From positions 1-18,480 of the forward strand of contig JAQBNQ010000319.1 in NCBI GenBank assembly GCA_028288545.1: a DNA stretch of 18,480 bases. Direction: 5' to 3'. The DNA is from Bacteroidota bacterium (GTDB taxonomy: Bacteria; Bacteroidota; Bacteroidia; Chitinophagales; LD1). A program made the position numbers and the translations under genes. The notes below the pieces were generated by a model. It was not told where the DNA came from. It saw only the letters and a program-made list of their open reading frames with translations, and did no database searches. Below, piece by piece: positions 1-6,553 of the stretch. Each line of letters begins with the position of its first letter. Within the stretch, counting starts at the first letter, position 1.

Positions 1-391
1 GCATTTCCAGGTACCACTTATTGTTGGCGTCAAGTTTGGTAGCAGTTATTGCCTCCTGCTCTGATTCATTCAGTTTGTGCAACCCGGAATATATCTGCGA
101 TAATTGAAAATGTGCATTTGAGTTGGAAGGGTCAATAGCCAATACATCATTGTATTGTTTAATGGCGTTGTCCCAATCTTCAATCACCTTGGCCTTTTCG
201 GCATCCAGGAAAAGAGCGTCTAGTTTTAACTGAGTAGGCTTATCAAGTTTGGCAACCTGGACTGGTGCCTTTTTTTTGCTACCACCCGCCACCTTACTAC
301 CCGATTTGCAGGAACCAAGAGCAAAAACAAACACCACTAATAATATAACCGAACTACCGCGCATTAATAAATTTTGCCGCCTCATTTGCAT
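1..391 (-). CDS. TPR-repeat lipoprotein, partial (C-terminus outside window)
   Basis: This is the first 130 codons of an open frame that leaves the window at position 1. The N-terminus has basic residues, a hydrophobic stretch (SVILLVVFVFAL) and a lipobox LGSC with the cysteine at about residue 28, so it should be a lipid-anchored envelope protein. A lysine-rich linker (KSGSK, SKKKA) follows. The rest reads as helical TPR-like units: a pattern around DWDNAIKQYNDVLAIDPSN, then NAHFQLSQIY and EQEAITATKLDANNKWY. TPRs are protein-interaction scaffolds; the partner cannot be told here. ATG at 389-391 is used; in-frame ATGs at residues 3 and 10 are alternatives. The gene starts 23 bp after the nucleotidyltransferase stop, so the two are probably cotranscribed. 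Lipoprotein and TPR calls are solid; role unknown. Confidence 0.82.
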   Translation of the reverse strand, partial: MQMRRQNLLMRGSSVILLVVFVFALGSCKSGSKVAGGSKKKAPVQVAKLDKPTQLKLDALFLDAEKAKVIEDWDNAIKQYNDVLAIDPSNSNAHFQLSQIYSGLHKLNESEQEAITATKLDANNKWYLEM

Positions 392-414
392 GATAAACTA
401 TATAAAGACCAACA

Positions 415-1422
415 CTATTGCACCAGCGAATTGCAATCGCCAACGCTCAGGTCATCCATTCTGCCCTCAAGTTTAACATTATTCCCTATCATAGAGTTTT
501 CGATTAACTTATTTTTTAAAACAGTTTTTGACTGAATGATGCTGTTTTTAACCACCGAACTCTCAATAATCGTGCCTTTTCCTATAGACACGTAAGGCCC
601 AACTACCGAATTTTTAAGCACCACATCATCATCAATAAAACATGGATGCAAAACCACCGAATTCTCCACAATTGCCTTTGCACTTACCAGTTTATCGTTC
701 TTTATAAACTCCAGAACACGTTGATTAGTATATACTGTGGCATCTTTATTTCCGCAATCGAGCCATTCCACCACCTCACCTTTATGGAATTTAGCACCCT
801 GGGTTTTCATGCGCTCCATGGCATCTGTTAACCAGAATTCGCCTTTTTGCTTAATGTCATTATCAATTAAGTACTGCATCTCCCTGCGCAGGTAAACTCC
901 GTCTTTAAAATAGTAGATGCCGATAATCGCAAGGTCCGAAACAAAATCTTTAGGCTTCTCTACAAAATCCGTTATCACATTGTCGGCATTCAATTTCACT
1001 ACTCCAAATGCCGAAGGGTCAGCCACTTTTTGTACCCATATCACCCCATCGGTACTGGAATCAATTTTAAAATCGCTGCGAAAAAGTGTGTCCGCAAAAG
1101 CAACAATAACATTGCCTTCTAAAAAATCGCCGGCGCATAAAATAGCGTGTGCAGTACCAAGTGGCACATCCTGGTACCGGATATGTCCCGTGCTGCCAAC
1201 GCTTTTTGCAACAGCTAATAGCTGGTCGGCAATTGCTTTGCCAAAATCTTCGCGTATAATAAATACAATGTCTTCAACCTTTTGGTCGGTAGATTTTATC
1301 AGATCCTCTACCAGGCGTTGCACAATTGGTTTGCCGGCAACCGGTAACATTGGTTTAGGGATAGTTAAAGTGTGGGGCCTTAATCTTGTTCCCCAGCCTG
1401 CCATCGGAATTATAATTCTCAT
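415..1422 (-). CDS. Sugar-1-phosphate nucleotidyltransferase (RmlA/GlmU-like) with left-handed beta-helix tail
   Basis: This cytoplasmic enzyme joins a sugar 1-phosphate to an NTP to make an NDP-sugar for envelope polysaccharide or glycan synthesis. Residues 1-245 are the nucleotidyltransferase fold: the signature loop GWGTRLRP (9-16) with KP at 23-24 and 31-32, PLGTAHAI (87-94), a metal-binding Asp in FADTLF (D111), and the EKP motif (155-157). Residues about 250-322 show hexapeptide-like periodicity (ENSVVLHP, KNSVVGPYVSIGKGTIIESSVV, ENSMIGNNVKLEG), a left-handed beta-helix as in GlmU-type or GDP-mannose pyrophosphorylase proteins. At 335 residues it is complete. It lies 87 bp downstream of dut and 23 bp upstream of the TPR lipoprotein gene. 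The base and sugar specificity (dTDP-glucose, GDP-mannose or UDP-GlcNAc) cannot be assigned from sequence alone. Confidence 0.92.
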   Translation of the reverse strand: MRIIIPMAGWGTRLRPHTLTIPKPMLPVAGKPIVQRLVEDLIKSTDQKVEDIVFIIREDFGKAIADQLLAVAKSVGSTGHIRYQDVPLGTAHAILCAGDFLEGNVIVAFADTLFRSDFKIDSSTDGVIWVQKVADPSAFGVVKLNADNVITDFVEKPKDFVSDLAIIGIYYFKDGVYLRREMQYLIDNDIKQKGEFWLTDAMERMKTQGAKFHKGEVVEWLDCGNKDATVYTNQRVLEFIKNDKLVSAKAIVENSVVLHPCFIDDDVVLKNSVVGPYVSIGKGTIIESSVVKNSIIQSKTVLKNKLIENSMIGNNVKLEGRMDDLSVGDCNSLVQ

Positions 1423-1474
1423 ATCTTCTGTTTATCGTGTATTAATATCCTCCGTGCCCACCCGCACCCTCTAA

Positions 1475-1489
1475 CTCCCGAAACGGGAG
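1475..1489 (-). other. Hairpin between dut and the nucleotidyltransferase gene
   Basis: A perfect inverted repeat, CTCCCG / AAA / CGGGAG on the plus strand, lies in the 87-bp gap between the two genes. On the transcribed minus strand no T-run follows, so it does not look like a simple intrinsic terminator. It may be an mRNA processing or stabilising structure; this is inference. Confidence 0.4.
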
Positions 1490-1509
1490 AACCCCATCGC
1501 TAATTCGCT

Positions 1510-1941
1510 TTACTTTCCCGTTGAGCCAAATCCGCCGCTTCCTCTTTTTGTGTCGTTTAACTCATCTACTTTTATCCATTCCGCTCTTTCGTGTTGGGCG
1601 ATGATCATTTGGGCGATCCGGTCGCCGGTTTTTATTTTAAAGTCTTCGTTGCTCAAATTGATCAGGATCACTTTTAGTTCTCCGCGGTAATCACTGTCAA
1701 TAGTAGCCGGCGAATTGGGCAAACTAATGCCATGTTTTAAAGCCAAACCACTGCGCGGGCGAATTTGCGCTTCATATCCCAAAGGCAATTCAATAAAAAG
1801 GCCCGTGGGCACCAGTTTTCGTTCAAATGGCTTCAACACCATCTCTTCCTCAACATAAGCACGGAGGTCCATACCTGCCGAGCCGATGGTTTCATAAGCG
1901 GGCAACGGATTATCCGATTTGTTGATGATTCTTATCTGCAT
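1510..1941 (-). CDS. dut: dUTP diphosphatase (dUTPase)
   Basis: It hydrolyses dUTP to dUMP and pyrophosphate, keeping uracil out of DNA and feeding thymidylate synthesis; a cytoplasmic homotrimer in this family. All five trimeric-dUTPase motifs are present: AGMDLRA (22-28), [11 protein letters not shown] (61-71), the [10 protein letters not shown] region with the catalytic Asp at about 82, GDRIAQMII (106-114), and the C-terminal glycine-rich [10 protein letters not shown] (133-142). The length of 143 residues is typical. The frame is open upstream to 2016, but ATG at 1939-1941 (MQIRIINKS) is chosen because the extra 25 residues match no family part and because a TAnnTTTG box lies only 10 nt before this ATG. 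Motif 3 has Ala where Gly is usual before TIDSDY, a mild change. First gene of the probable dut-nucleotidyltransferase-TPR operon. Confidence 0.96.
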   Translation of the reverse strand: MQIRIINKSDNPLPAYETIGSAGMDLRAYVEEEMVLKPFERKLVPTGLFIELPLGYEAQIRPRSGLALKHGISLPNSPATIDSDYRGELKVILINLSNEDFKIKTGDRIAQMIIAQHERAEWIKVDELNDTKRGSGGFGSTGK

Positions 1942-1951
1942 AAATGGACGG

Positions 1952-1959
1952 CAAACGTA
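1952..1959 (-). promoter_or_regulatory. Candidate Bacteroidota -7 promoter box for dut
   Basis: The minus strand reads TACGTTTG, an exact match to the TAnnTTTG consensus, ending 10 nt before the dut ATG. No convincing -33 TTTG is seen at the usual spacing, so the call rests on one element and its position. Confidence 0.4.
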
Positions 1960-2005
1960 GATAAAATTTGGGGAATGAGGGATTAAATTGAGGAAGGAAT
2001 TAAGC

Positions 2006-2021
2006 CACAGATTCACAGATT
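2006..2021. repeat. Tandem 8-bp duplication CACAGATT x2
   Basis: Two abutting perfect copies of CACAGATT lie in the divergent gap between dut and the MFS gene. From memory, CACAGATT-type strings recur in intergenic DNA of Bacteroidota; whether this one is dispersed needs the genome. Confidence 0.5.
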
Positions 2022-2099
2022 AAATACAATAAAATAAGAGGGAAGCGAACTTACCCGTTAGCACAAAGCGATACACTTATAAAACCATATATTGCATAA

Positions 2100-3431
2100 A
2101 TGCAAACCGAAAGGATTCCCCTGTCGAAAATTATTGTTTACGCAGTTGGCACTTTTGGCTGGAGCATTTCTATCAACATTATTTCGGTTATGCTATTGTA
2201 CCTGTACCTGCCGCCAAGCAATGCCGGCATGGTTAACCTGGTTCCACAAATAGTTTTTTTTGGGGTATTTAATATCATAGCCTTGGTAACTGCCAGCGGG
2301 CGTTTGTTTGATGCCATTGCCGATCCCTTAATTGCTGGCTGGAGCGACCGGAGTAAAAACCCAAAAGGCCGCAGAATTCCTTTTATGGGTATGGCCATTA
2401 TTCCGCTTACCATATTTGCCATTGTTATGTTCTATCCTCCTTTTCATACGGAGAATAAACTGAACCTGTTATGGCTCGCGGTGATGCAACTGGGGTTTTA
2501 CTTTTTCTTTGGCTTGTACGTAATACCCAATAACGCATTGGTAGCCGAAATGGGCCATTACCCCAATGGCAAAATGCATTTAAGCACTGCACAATCTGTG
2601 GGCTTTACCATTGGCATGGTTGTTTCATCTTCGGCCCCGGCGCTGGCGCATTTTATTAAAGACCTGGGGCCCGGAATAAGTATATTAAAAAGCAACCAGT
2701 TGGCCATAATAGGATTGAACATTATCGGAGCAGTTTGTATGGCCATGCCCGTTTTATTTATCAACGAAAAAAAATACGTAAAGCCTGGCCTTGCCACCGA
2801 ATCTGTTTTTGCTTCGCTTAAAACAGCTTTGGGCAATCATAACTTTAGAATTTTTGCGCTGGCCGATGCAGCCTACTTTATGTCGGTGGCAATTATAACC
2901 AGCGGCTTGTTGTACTATGTAAAAGCCATGCTGGGGCTTCCCGAATCGATAGGTGTTTTGTTGATGGGCTTAATGGTGGCAATTACCCTGGCACTATACC
3001 CGGTGGTAAACCTGCTTGAAAAAAAGATCAGAAAAAAGGTGGTGATGGTGATTACATTTTTTTCGATGGCGCTTGTTTTTGGATCTGTTTATTGGCTGGG
3101 GCGATACCCGGTAAGTCCCGTTTTTCAGGTGGTAACCTTAATGGTGTTTTTTGGAATTCCGTTTAGCTTTTTAGGCATTTTGCCCACCGCAGTTTTAGCC
3201 GAAATAGCTGAAACAGATACAAAAGACACGGGACAGAATAAAGAAGGAATGTATTTTGGCATGAGGGCGCTGTTTCAAAAGTTGGGACAAACAGTTGGCA
3301 TTATGCTGTTTGCCATGCTAACCTTATACGGTAAAGATCCCGGCCACGATTTTGGGCTGCGGCTAAGCGGCATTGCCGGTGCAATACTTTGCATTTTTGC
3401 CGGCACCGTTTATACCCGGTATAAAGAATAA
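2100..3431 (+). CDS. MFS transporter, glycoside-pentoside-hexuronide (GPH/MelB-like) cation symporter family
   Basis: This inner-membrane protein is predicted to bring in a sugar or glycoside with a cation, as in the GPH family (MelB, XynB-like). Its 443 residues are mostly hydrophobic helices, about twelve by eye. The best marker is the loop after helix 2, residues about 69-94, with LFDAIADPLIAGWSDR followed by PKGRRIPFM. This matches the GPH pattern D..DP..G..SDR...GRRRP. A matching second-half loop reads KKIRKKVV. No sugar-utilisation enzyme lies beside it, so the substrate is unknown. It starts at ATG 2100 after an AT-rich leader and ends 33 bp before the TerC-family gene on the same strand, so readthrough is possible although the two jobs are not obviously related. 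No frameshift or truncation seen. Confidence 0.88.
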   Translation: MQTERIPLSKIIVYAVGTFGWSISINIISVMLLYLYLPPSNAGMVNLVPQIVFFGVFNIIALVTASGRLFDAIADPLIAGWSDRSKNPKGRRIPFMGMAIIPLTIFAIVMFYPPFHTENKLNLLWLAVMQLGFYFFFGLYVIPNNALVAEMGHYPNGKMHLSTAQSVGFTIGMVVSSSAPALAHFIKDLGPGISILKSNQLAIIGLNIIGAVCMAMPVLFINEKKYVKPGLATESVFASLKTALGNHNFRIFALADAAYFMSVAIITSGLLYYVKAMLGLPESIGVLLMGLMVAITLALYPVVNLLEKKIRKKVVMVITFFSMALVFGSVYWLGRYPVSPVFQVVTLMVFFGIPFSFLGILPTAVLAEIAETDTKDTGQNKEGMYFGMRALFQKLGQTVGIMLFAMLTLYGKDPGHDFGLRLSGIAGAILCIFAGTVYTRYKE

Positions 3432-3464
3432 GCCCATTTAATTTCAATCTTATATTTTTAGGCC

Positions 3465-4190
3465 ATGGACTTTGGATTTTCTGTTTTTGGTACACCCGGT
3501 GCATGGGTTAGTTTGCTAACGCTTACTTTTTTGGAGATAGTGTTAGGCATAGACAATGTAATATTTATTTCGATTGCTGCGAATGCGCTGCCCAAAAAGG
3601 AACAACCACTTGCCCGTAATTTAGGATTGATCATTGCACTTTTCTTTAGGGTGGGACTGCTGATAGGAATTTCGTACATCATAAAAATGACGACTCCTAT
3701 TATTACTTTATTTGGCACCTCGCTTAGCGGCCGCGACCTGATACTGATAGGAGGAGGGCTCTTTTTGATGGCAAAATCAACCACCGAAATACATCATAAA
3801 ATTGCCGGTGATGAAAAAGAGGGAAGAACAACAAAAGTGAAATCGGCGTTTTTTAAAGTGGTAGTACAGATCATATTTTTTGATATCATCTTCTCTTTTG
3901 ATTCCATTCTTACCGCAGTGGGCTTAACTCCCTACGTAATGATCATGATACTGGCTATTGTTATTTCGATGCTGGTAATGATGAAGTTTAGCGGGGTAAT
4001 AAGCAACATCATCGAAAAATTTCCTACGCTGCAGATATTGGCTCTGTCGTTTTTAATAATGATAGGACTTACACTTATTTTAGAAGGATTTGGAGTGCAT
4101 GTAAACAAGGCTTTTATATACGTAGCAGTGATCTTCTCGCTGGCTGTCGAGGGAATGAACATTCGTTTTATGGGAAACAAGCGTCGTTAA
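3465..4190 (+). CDS. TerC-family integral membrane protein
   Basis: TerC-family proteins are polytopic inner-membrane proteins linked to tellurite resistance and, in several bacteria, to metal (manganese) export at the Sec translocon. Two diagnostic acidic motifs are present: LEIVLGIDNVIFI (E24, D30) and DIIFSFDSILTAVG (D140, D146), each in a predicted helix. About seven hydrophobic segments fill the 241 residues, with a charged cytoplasmic-type loop at about 109-126 (HHKIAGDEKEGRTTK). The protein ends MGNKRR, and the length suits the short YkoY/YceF-like branch without CBS domains. It starts 33 bp after the MFS stop. Its TAA overlaps the opposing anti-sigma TAA in the shared string TTAA (4187-4190), leaving no room for a terminator between the genes. 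Family call firm; substrate inferred only. Confidence 0.9.
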   Translation: MDFGFSVFGTPGAWVSLLTLTFLEIVLGIDNVIFISIAANALPKKEQPLARNLGLIIALFFRVGLLIGISYIIKMTTPIITLFGTSLSGRDLILIGGGLFLMAKSTTEIHHKIAGDEKEGRTTKVKSAFFKVVVQIIFFDIIFSFDSILTAVGLTPYVMIMILAIVISMLVMMKFSGVISNIIEKFPTLQILALSFLIMIGLTLILEGFGVHVNKAFIYVAVIFSLAVEGMNIRFMGNKRR

Positions 4191-4987
4191 ACGTTGCCTA
4201 TCACACATAGCTTGTCCATGTCAGGTACAGGTTTTCCGCCAAGCGGTTCAAGTGTAATTGCAAATGCTTCGGCATTTTGAACATCCTTCATTTCAATAAA
4301 GGTTGAGCCATCTTTATTTATCACACCCAGGTCAACGGGTTTACCTTTAACCATAGCCCATAATTGAAATTGCTGATCGCTGGTAATTTGTGGCATAGCG
4401 CCAATTTTTAAGTAGGTCTTGCCGCTTTCTTTATCCCAATAAACAACGGCATTGGCATTGGGCGCAATGTTTACTCCTTTCAGGGCAACCATTTTCTTCG
4501 TTGGATCCGAGGCAATAGCCAGTTCACCCTTTATTCTTTCCGATTCTGTGGTTACAAATTTTACCTGGTTGGCCAATTGCGTTTTTTCCGATTGCATAGC
4601 CACTAACTGGCTGCTGGCATCGTGATATTTACTGGCATAATAAAAAGTAGTAACAGCAAAGGTTAAGATAAGCGCTACAGATGCAGCGGCAGCAAACCGG
4701 TAAATGCCGGGCATTTGTATAAGTATGGAACTAACGCGTTCCTGGTCAAGATCAAGGTTTACTGAGAAATTAAGTTTACCGGCAATTTTCTCTTTTAGTT
4801 CCTCTTTAGGTTTAACCGCATGAGTATCGGCATAAGCAATCATAGCATCCTCAATTTTGAGGATCTCTTCATTAAGTTCTTTATGTGCCAGGCGTAACTC
4901 GTCTATCTCCTTCGTTTCCTCTGGAGGCAGGGAGCCCATCACATATAGCTCTAGTGAGCCTGATTCTATGAGTTCTTTAATGTTCAC
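4187..4987 (-). CDS. Anti-sigma factor, RskA-type C-terminal domain
   Basis: This should be a membrane-anchored inhibitor of the ECF sigma factor encoded just upstream. Residues 1-75 form the cytoplasmic sigma-binding part, with the usual Bacteroidota opening (IKELIESGSLELYVMGSLPPEE). One transmembrane helix spans about 97-118 (RFAAAASVALILTFAVTTFYY). A short coiled coil follows at about 122-157, then an RskA-like domain to residue 266 (NANAVVYWDKESGKTYLKI, FQLWAMVKGKPVDLGVI, AFAITLEPLGGKPVPD). No zinc-binding HxxxCxxC anti-sigma motif is seen, so redox sensing by that route is unlikely. The start is GTG (4985-4987), 3 nt after the sigma stop codon, a spacing that favours translational coupling and near-equal amounts of the two proteins. 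Convergent with the TerC-family gene, with stop codons overlapping. Confidence 0.93.
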   Translation of the reverse strand: MNIKELIESGSLELYVMGSLPPEETKEIDELRLAHKELNEEILKIEDAMIAYADTHAVKPKEELKEKIAGKLNFSVNLDLDQERVSSILIQMPGIYRFAAAASVALILTFAVTTFYYASKYHDASSQLVAMQSEKTQLANQVKFVTTESERIKGELAIASDPTKKMVALKGVNIAPNANAVVYWDKESGKTYLKIGAMPQITSDQQFQLWAMVKGKPVDLGVINKDGSTFIEMKDVQNAEAFAITLEPLGGKPVPDMDKLCVIGNV

Positions 4988-4990
4988 TTT

Positions 4991-5545
4991 CTAAAAGAAT
5001 TTTCTTAATTTATGTATTGCTATTCTAACTCTCGACTTTACTGTACCCAAGGGGATATTCAATTCTTCGGCTGCCTCACTTTGCGTAAACCCCTGAAAAT
5101 ATAATAAATCAATTACTTGCTTTTGATCTTCGTCAAGGTGGTCTACCAGTTTCCTTAGCCCAATACCTTCAACAAAGGTTTCCGCTCCCTTTTGACTCTG
5201 CACATATTCTTTGTCATTTTTCAATTCCTTCCTGTCGGCTGTGTTTTTGGAGCGCAGCTTATCTATGGAGTGGTTACGGGCTATATTCAACATCCAGGTA
5301 TAGAGCCTGGATTTAGAGGGGTCGTACGAATCAAAGTTGTTCCAGATCTTTACAAAAACTTCCTGCAGGGCATCGTTACTGGCTTCTTCATTTCTCAGCA
5401 CATTTACAATTACACCATACAGGGCAGCACTATAGTTATCATAAAGGTATTCAAATGCCTTTCTGCTCTTGCTCTTCAGTTCGGTATAAAGAAGGGCCTC
5501 ATCATATTTTTTATGCTGCTCCAAATATCGTGTTCGTGCTCCCAA
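4991..5545 (-). CDS. ECF-family RNA polymerase sigma factor
   Basis: An alternative sigma factor that directs RNA polymerase to a small regulon and is held by the adjacent anti-sigma factor. Region 2 occupies about residues 29-100 (KAFEYLYDNYSAALYGVI, DALQEVFVKIWNNFDSYDP, LYTWMLNIARNHSIDKLRSK). Region 4, about 130-182, carries the helix-turn-helix GFTQSEAAEELNIPLGTVKSR. Region 3 and the N-terminal part of primary sigma factors are absent, as expected. The frame has no ATG start: it opens after an in-frame TGA with codons E-I-K-R-Y, then TTG at 5543-5545. A second in-frame TTG at 5522-5524 would give 177 residues. Both TTGs sit in copies of a 21-bp in-frame duplication (RYLGART then RYLEQ), so the true start is uncertain. 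A terminator-like hairpin lies about 30 bp upstream. Confidence 0.93.
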   Translation of the reverse strand: MGARTRYLEQHKKYDEALLYTELKSKSRKAFEYLYDNYSAALYGVIVNVLRNEEASNDALQEVFVKIWNNFDSYDPSKSRLYTWMLNIARNHSIDKLRSKNTADRKELKNDKEYVQSQKGAETFVEGIGLRKLVDHLDEDQKQVIDLLYFQGFTQSEAAEELNIPLGTVKSRVRIAIHKLRKFF

Positions 5546-5551
5546 ATATCG
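5521..5551. repeat. Direct repeat CCAAATATCG, 21-bp period, at the sigma factor start
   Basis: Perfect 10-bp copies lie at 5521-5530 and 5542-5551. Allowing one indel the similarity extends left by TGCT, as from a tandem duplication of about 20-21 bp. On the minus strand each copy gives CGATATTTGG. It contains GATATTTG, one base away from the TAnnTTTG box, and an in-frame TTG. The two-helical-turn spacing would also suit a DNA-binding protein. Confidence 0.7.
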
Positions 5552-5849
5552 TTTAATTTCTCATCCTTAAAAATGTGGAGGCGCCGAAGCGCCTCCGTGT
5601 ATAACCCACACTATTGAATGAAAAGAACGATAAGTTTAGGTGGGCATCCGAATGCATTTTATGTAGCGTATTTTATTTCGTTGTTCTATTCACTTACGAT
5701 AGCAAGGCACGATTGGATCACTATTAGTGCAAAAAAGTATTTACCGCATTGATTACTACAACAATGCATGGGTAAATAATTGCCCTATTACCATCAAATA
5801 ACGGCTGGCACAGTTTTTTCGACATTCATAAAGATCAAATATTACAATT
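5546..5849. other. 304-bp intergenic region between divergent sigma factor and four-helix protein genes
   Basis: This is the longest gene-free stretch in the window. It holds the leader of the minus-strand sigma operon (repeat copy at 5542-5551, hairpin at 5577-5596) and the upstream region of the plus-strand gene at 5850. I found no TTTG on its plus strand and no exact TAnnTTTG box on either strand. The closest minus-strand match is GATATTTG at 5543-5550, which overlaps the sigma start. A small palindrome, CACTATTAGTG, lies at 5719-5729 before an A-run. No tRNA-like fold or further coding frame is evident. Confidence 0.6.
5569..5596 (-). terminator. UUCG-capped hairpin plus T-run in the sigma factor leader (terminator or attenuator)
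   Basis: On the minus strand an 8-bp perfect stem, GGAGGCGC and GCGCCTCC, closes a TTCG loop with a C-G closing pair, the very stable cUUCGg tetraloop. It is followed by ACATTTTT. This is a good intrinsic-terminator shape. It points toward the sigma gene and ends about 24 bp before its TTG codon. No minus-strand gene precedes it for almost 1 kb. It may attenuate the sigma operon or shield it from readthrough from the EnvC-like operon. Confidence 0.65.
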
Positions 5850-6551
5850 ATGAAACGATACATGTTAAAACTGCAGGTTGTTATGATTGGGTTGCTTTTA
5901 TTCTCTGCTGGCAACGCCCAGGTCAACGATGCATCGGGTGTGCCAAGGGGAGGCCATAAAGGAGATAGTATAGAATATAAAGATGATCGTTCAAAACACG
6001 TGCACGAGGAAATAACGGTAATGCCCGTACACAAAAATAAATCAGACGAGGCGAAAGGAGCCGGCAAGGGCATTCATTCGGCAGATACAGGCACAGTCGC
6101 CGTTGCTTCCGATACAATTATAAACGCCGCTGATACATTAAATGCTGTAACAATGGCAAAACCGGATACGGGCAATCCTGAAGTTAACACCGGATCTGAC
6201 CGGACATTAATTTATACTGCTGTTGCGGTATTTGGATTAGCAGCCCTGATAGGCATGTACCTGTTAACGCTTGTATTAAAAGATAGTAAAAGGCCGTTGA
6301 TTGTAGCGATGATACACGGACTGTTTGCTTCAGTGGGTATTATTCTCCTCATTGCTTATTGCTGTCACAGCCCCGGCCCAATTGCCAGCATCATTATTTT
6401 CTGCCTGGCTGCTTTAGGGGGCGTAATATTGTTTTACACGGATGTAACAGGCAAAAAGGTTCCGAAATGGCTGGCCGTTGTACATGGCCTTGCGGCTATA
6501 ACAGGTTTTGTACTTTTATTGATATTTGCGTTTTCTCAATCGGCGATATAG
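5850..6551 (+). CDS. Unrecognised membrane protein: signal peptide, hydrophilic linker, duplicated two-helix unit
   Basis: I do not recognise a named family. Residues 1-23 look like a signal peptide (VVMIGLLLFSAGNAQ, cleavage before Q). Residues 24-117 are a charged, Gly/Asp/Thr-rich, probably disordered segment with six histidines. Four transmembrane helices follow at about 119-141, 149-171, 177-197 and 207-228. The second pair resembles the first: KRPLIVAMIHGLFASVGIILL (148-168) aligns with KWLAVVHGLAAITGFVLLL (206-224), and FGLAALIGMYL with FCLAALGGVIL. This puts one His in helix 2 (H156) and one at the matching place in helix 4 (H212). Helix 2 ends CCH. The two helical histidines could be cofactor ligands or only repeat-conserved; that is speculation. 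The gene is divergent from the sigma operon and ends 2 bp before the convergent EnvC-like gene. Confidence 0.8.
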   Translation: MKRYMLKLQVVMIGLLLFSAGNAQVNDASGVPRGGHKGDSIEYKDDRSKHVHEEITVMPVHKNKSDEAKGAGKGIHSADTGTVAVASDTIINAADTLNAVTMAKPDTGNPEVNTGSDRTLIYTAVAVFGLAALIGMYLLTLVLKDSKRPLIVAMIHGLFASVGIILLIAYCCHSPGPIASIIIFCLAALGGVILFYTDVTGKKVPKWLAVVHGLAAITGFVLLLIFAFSQSAI

Positions 6552-6553
6552 AA

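Noticed and set aside
917..1474. 185-codon plus-strand open frame
   Set aside because: It lies antisense within the nucleotidyltransferase gene, whose motifs are complete; its product has no recognisable domain.
5192..5617. 141-codon plus-strand open frame over the sigma gene
   Set aside because: It is antisense to a clear ECF sigma factor and crosses its leader hairpin; no domain seen.
5719..5729. CACTATTAGTG palindrome as an operator or terminator
   Set aside because: Five-base arms with a one-base centre are expected often by chance; no repeat copy or T-run on either strand supports a function.
5850..6551. Zinc-finger anti-sigma or sensor partner for the ECF sigma factor
   Set aside because: A dedicated anti-sigma gene already follows the sigma gene, and this protein has no sigma-binding-like N-terminus; it starts with a signal peptide.
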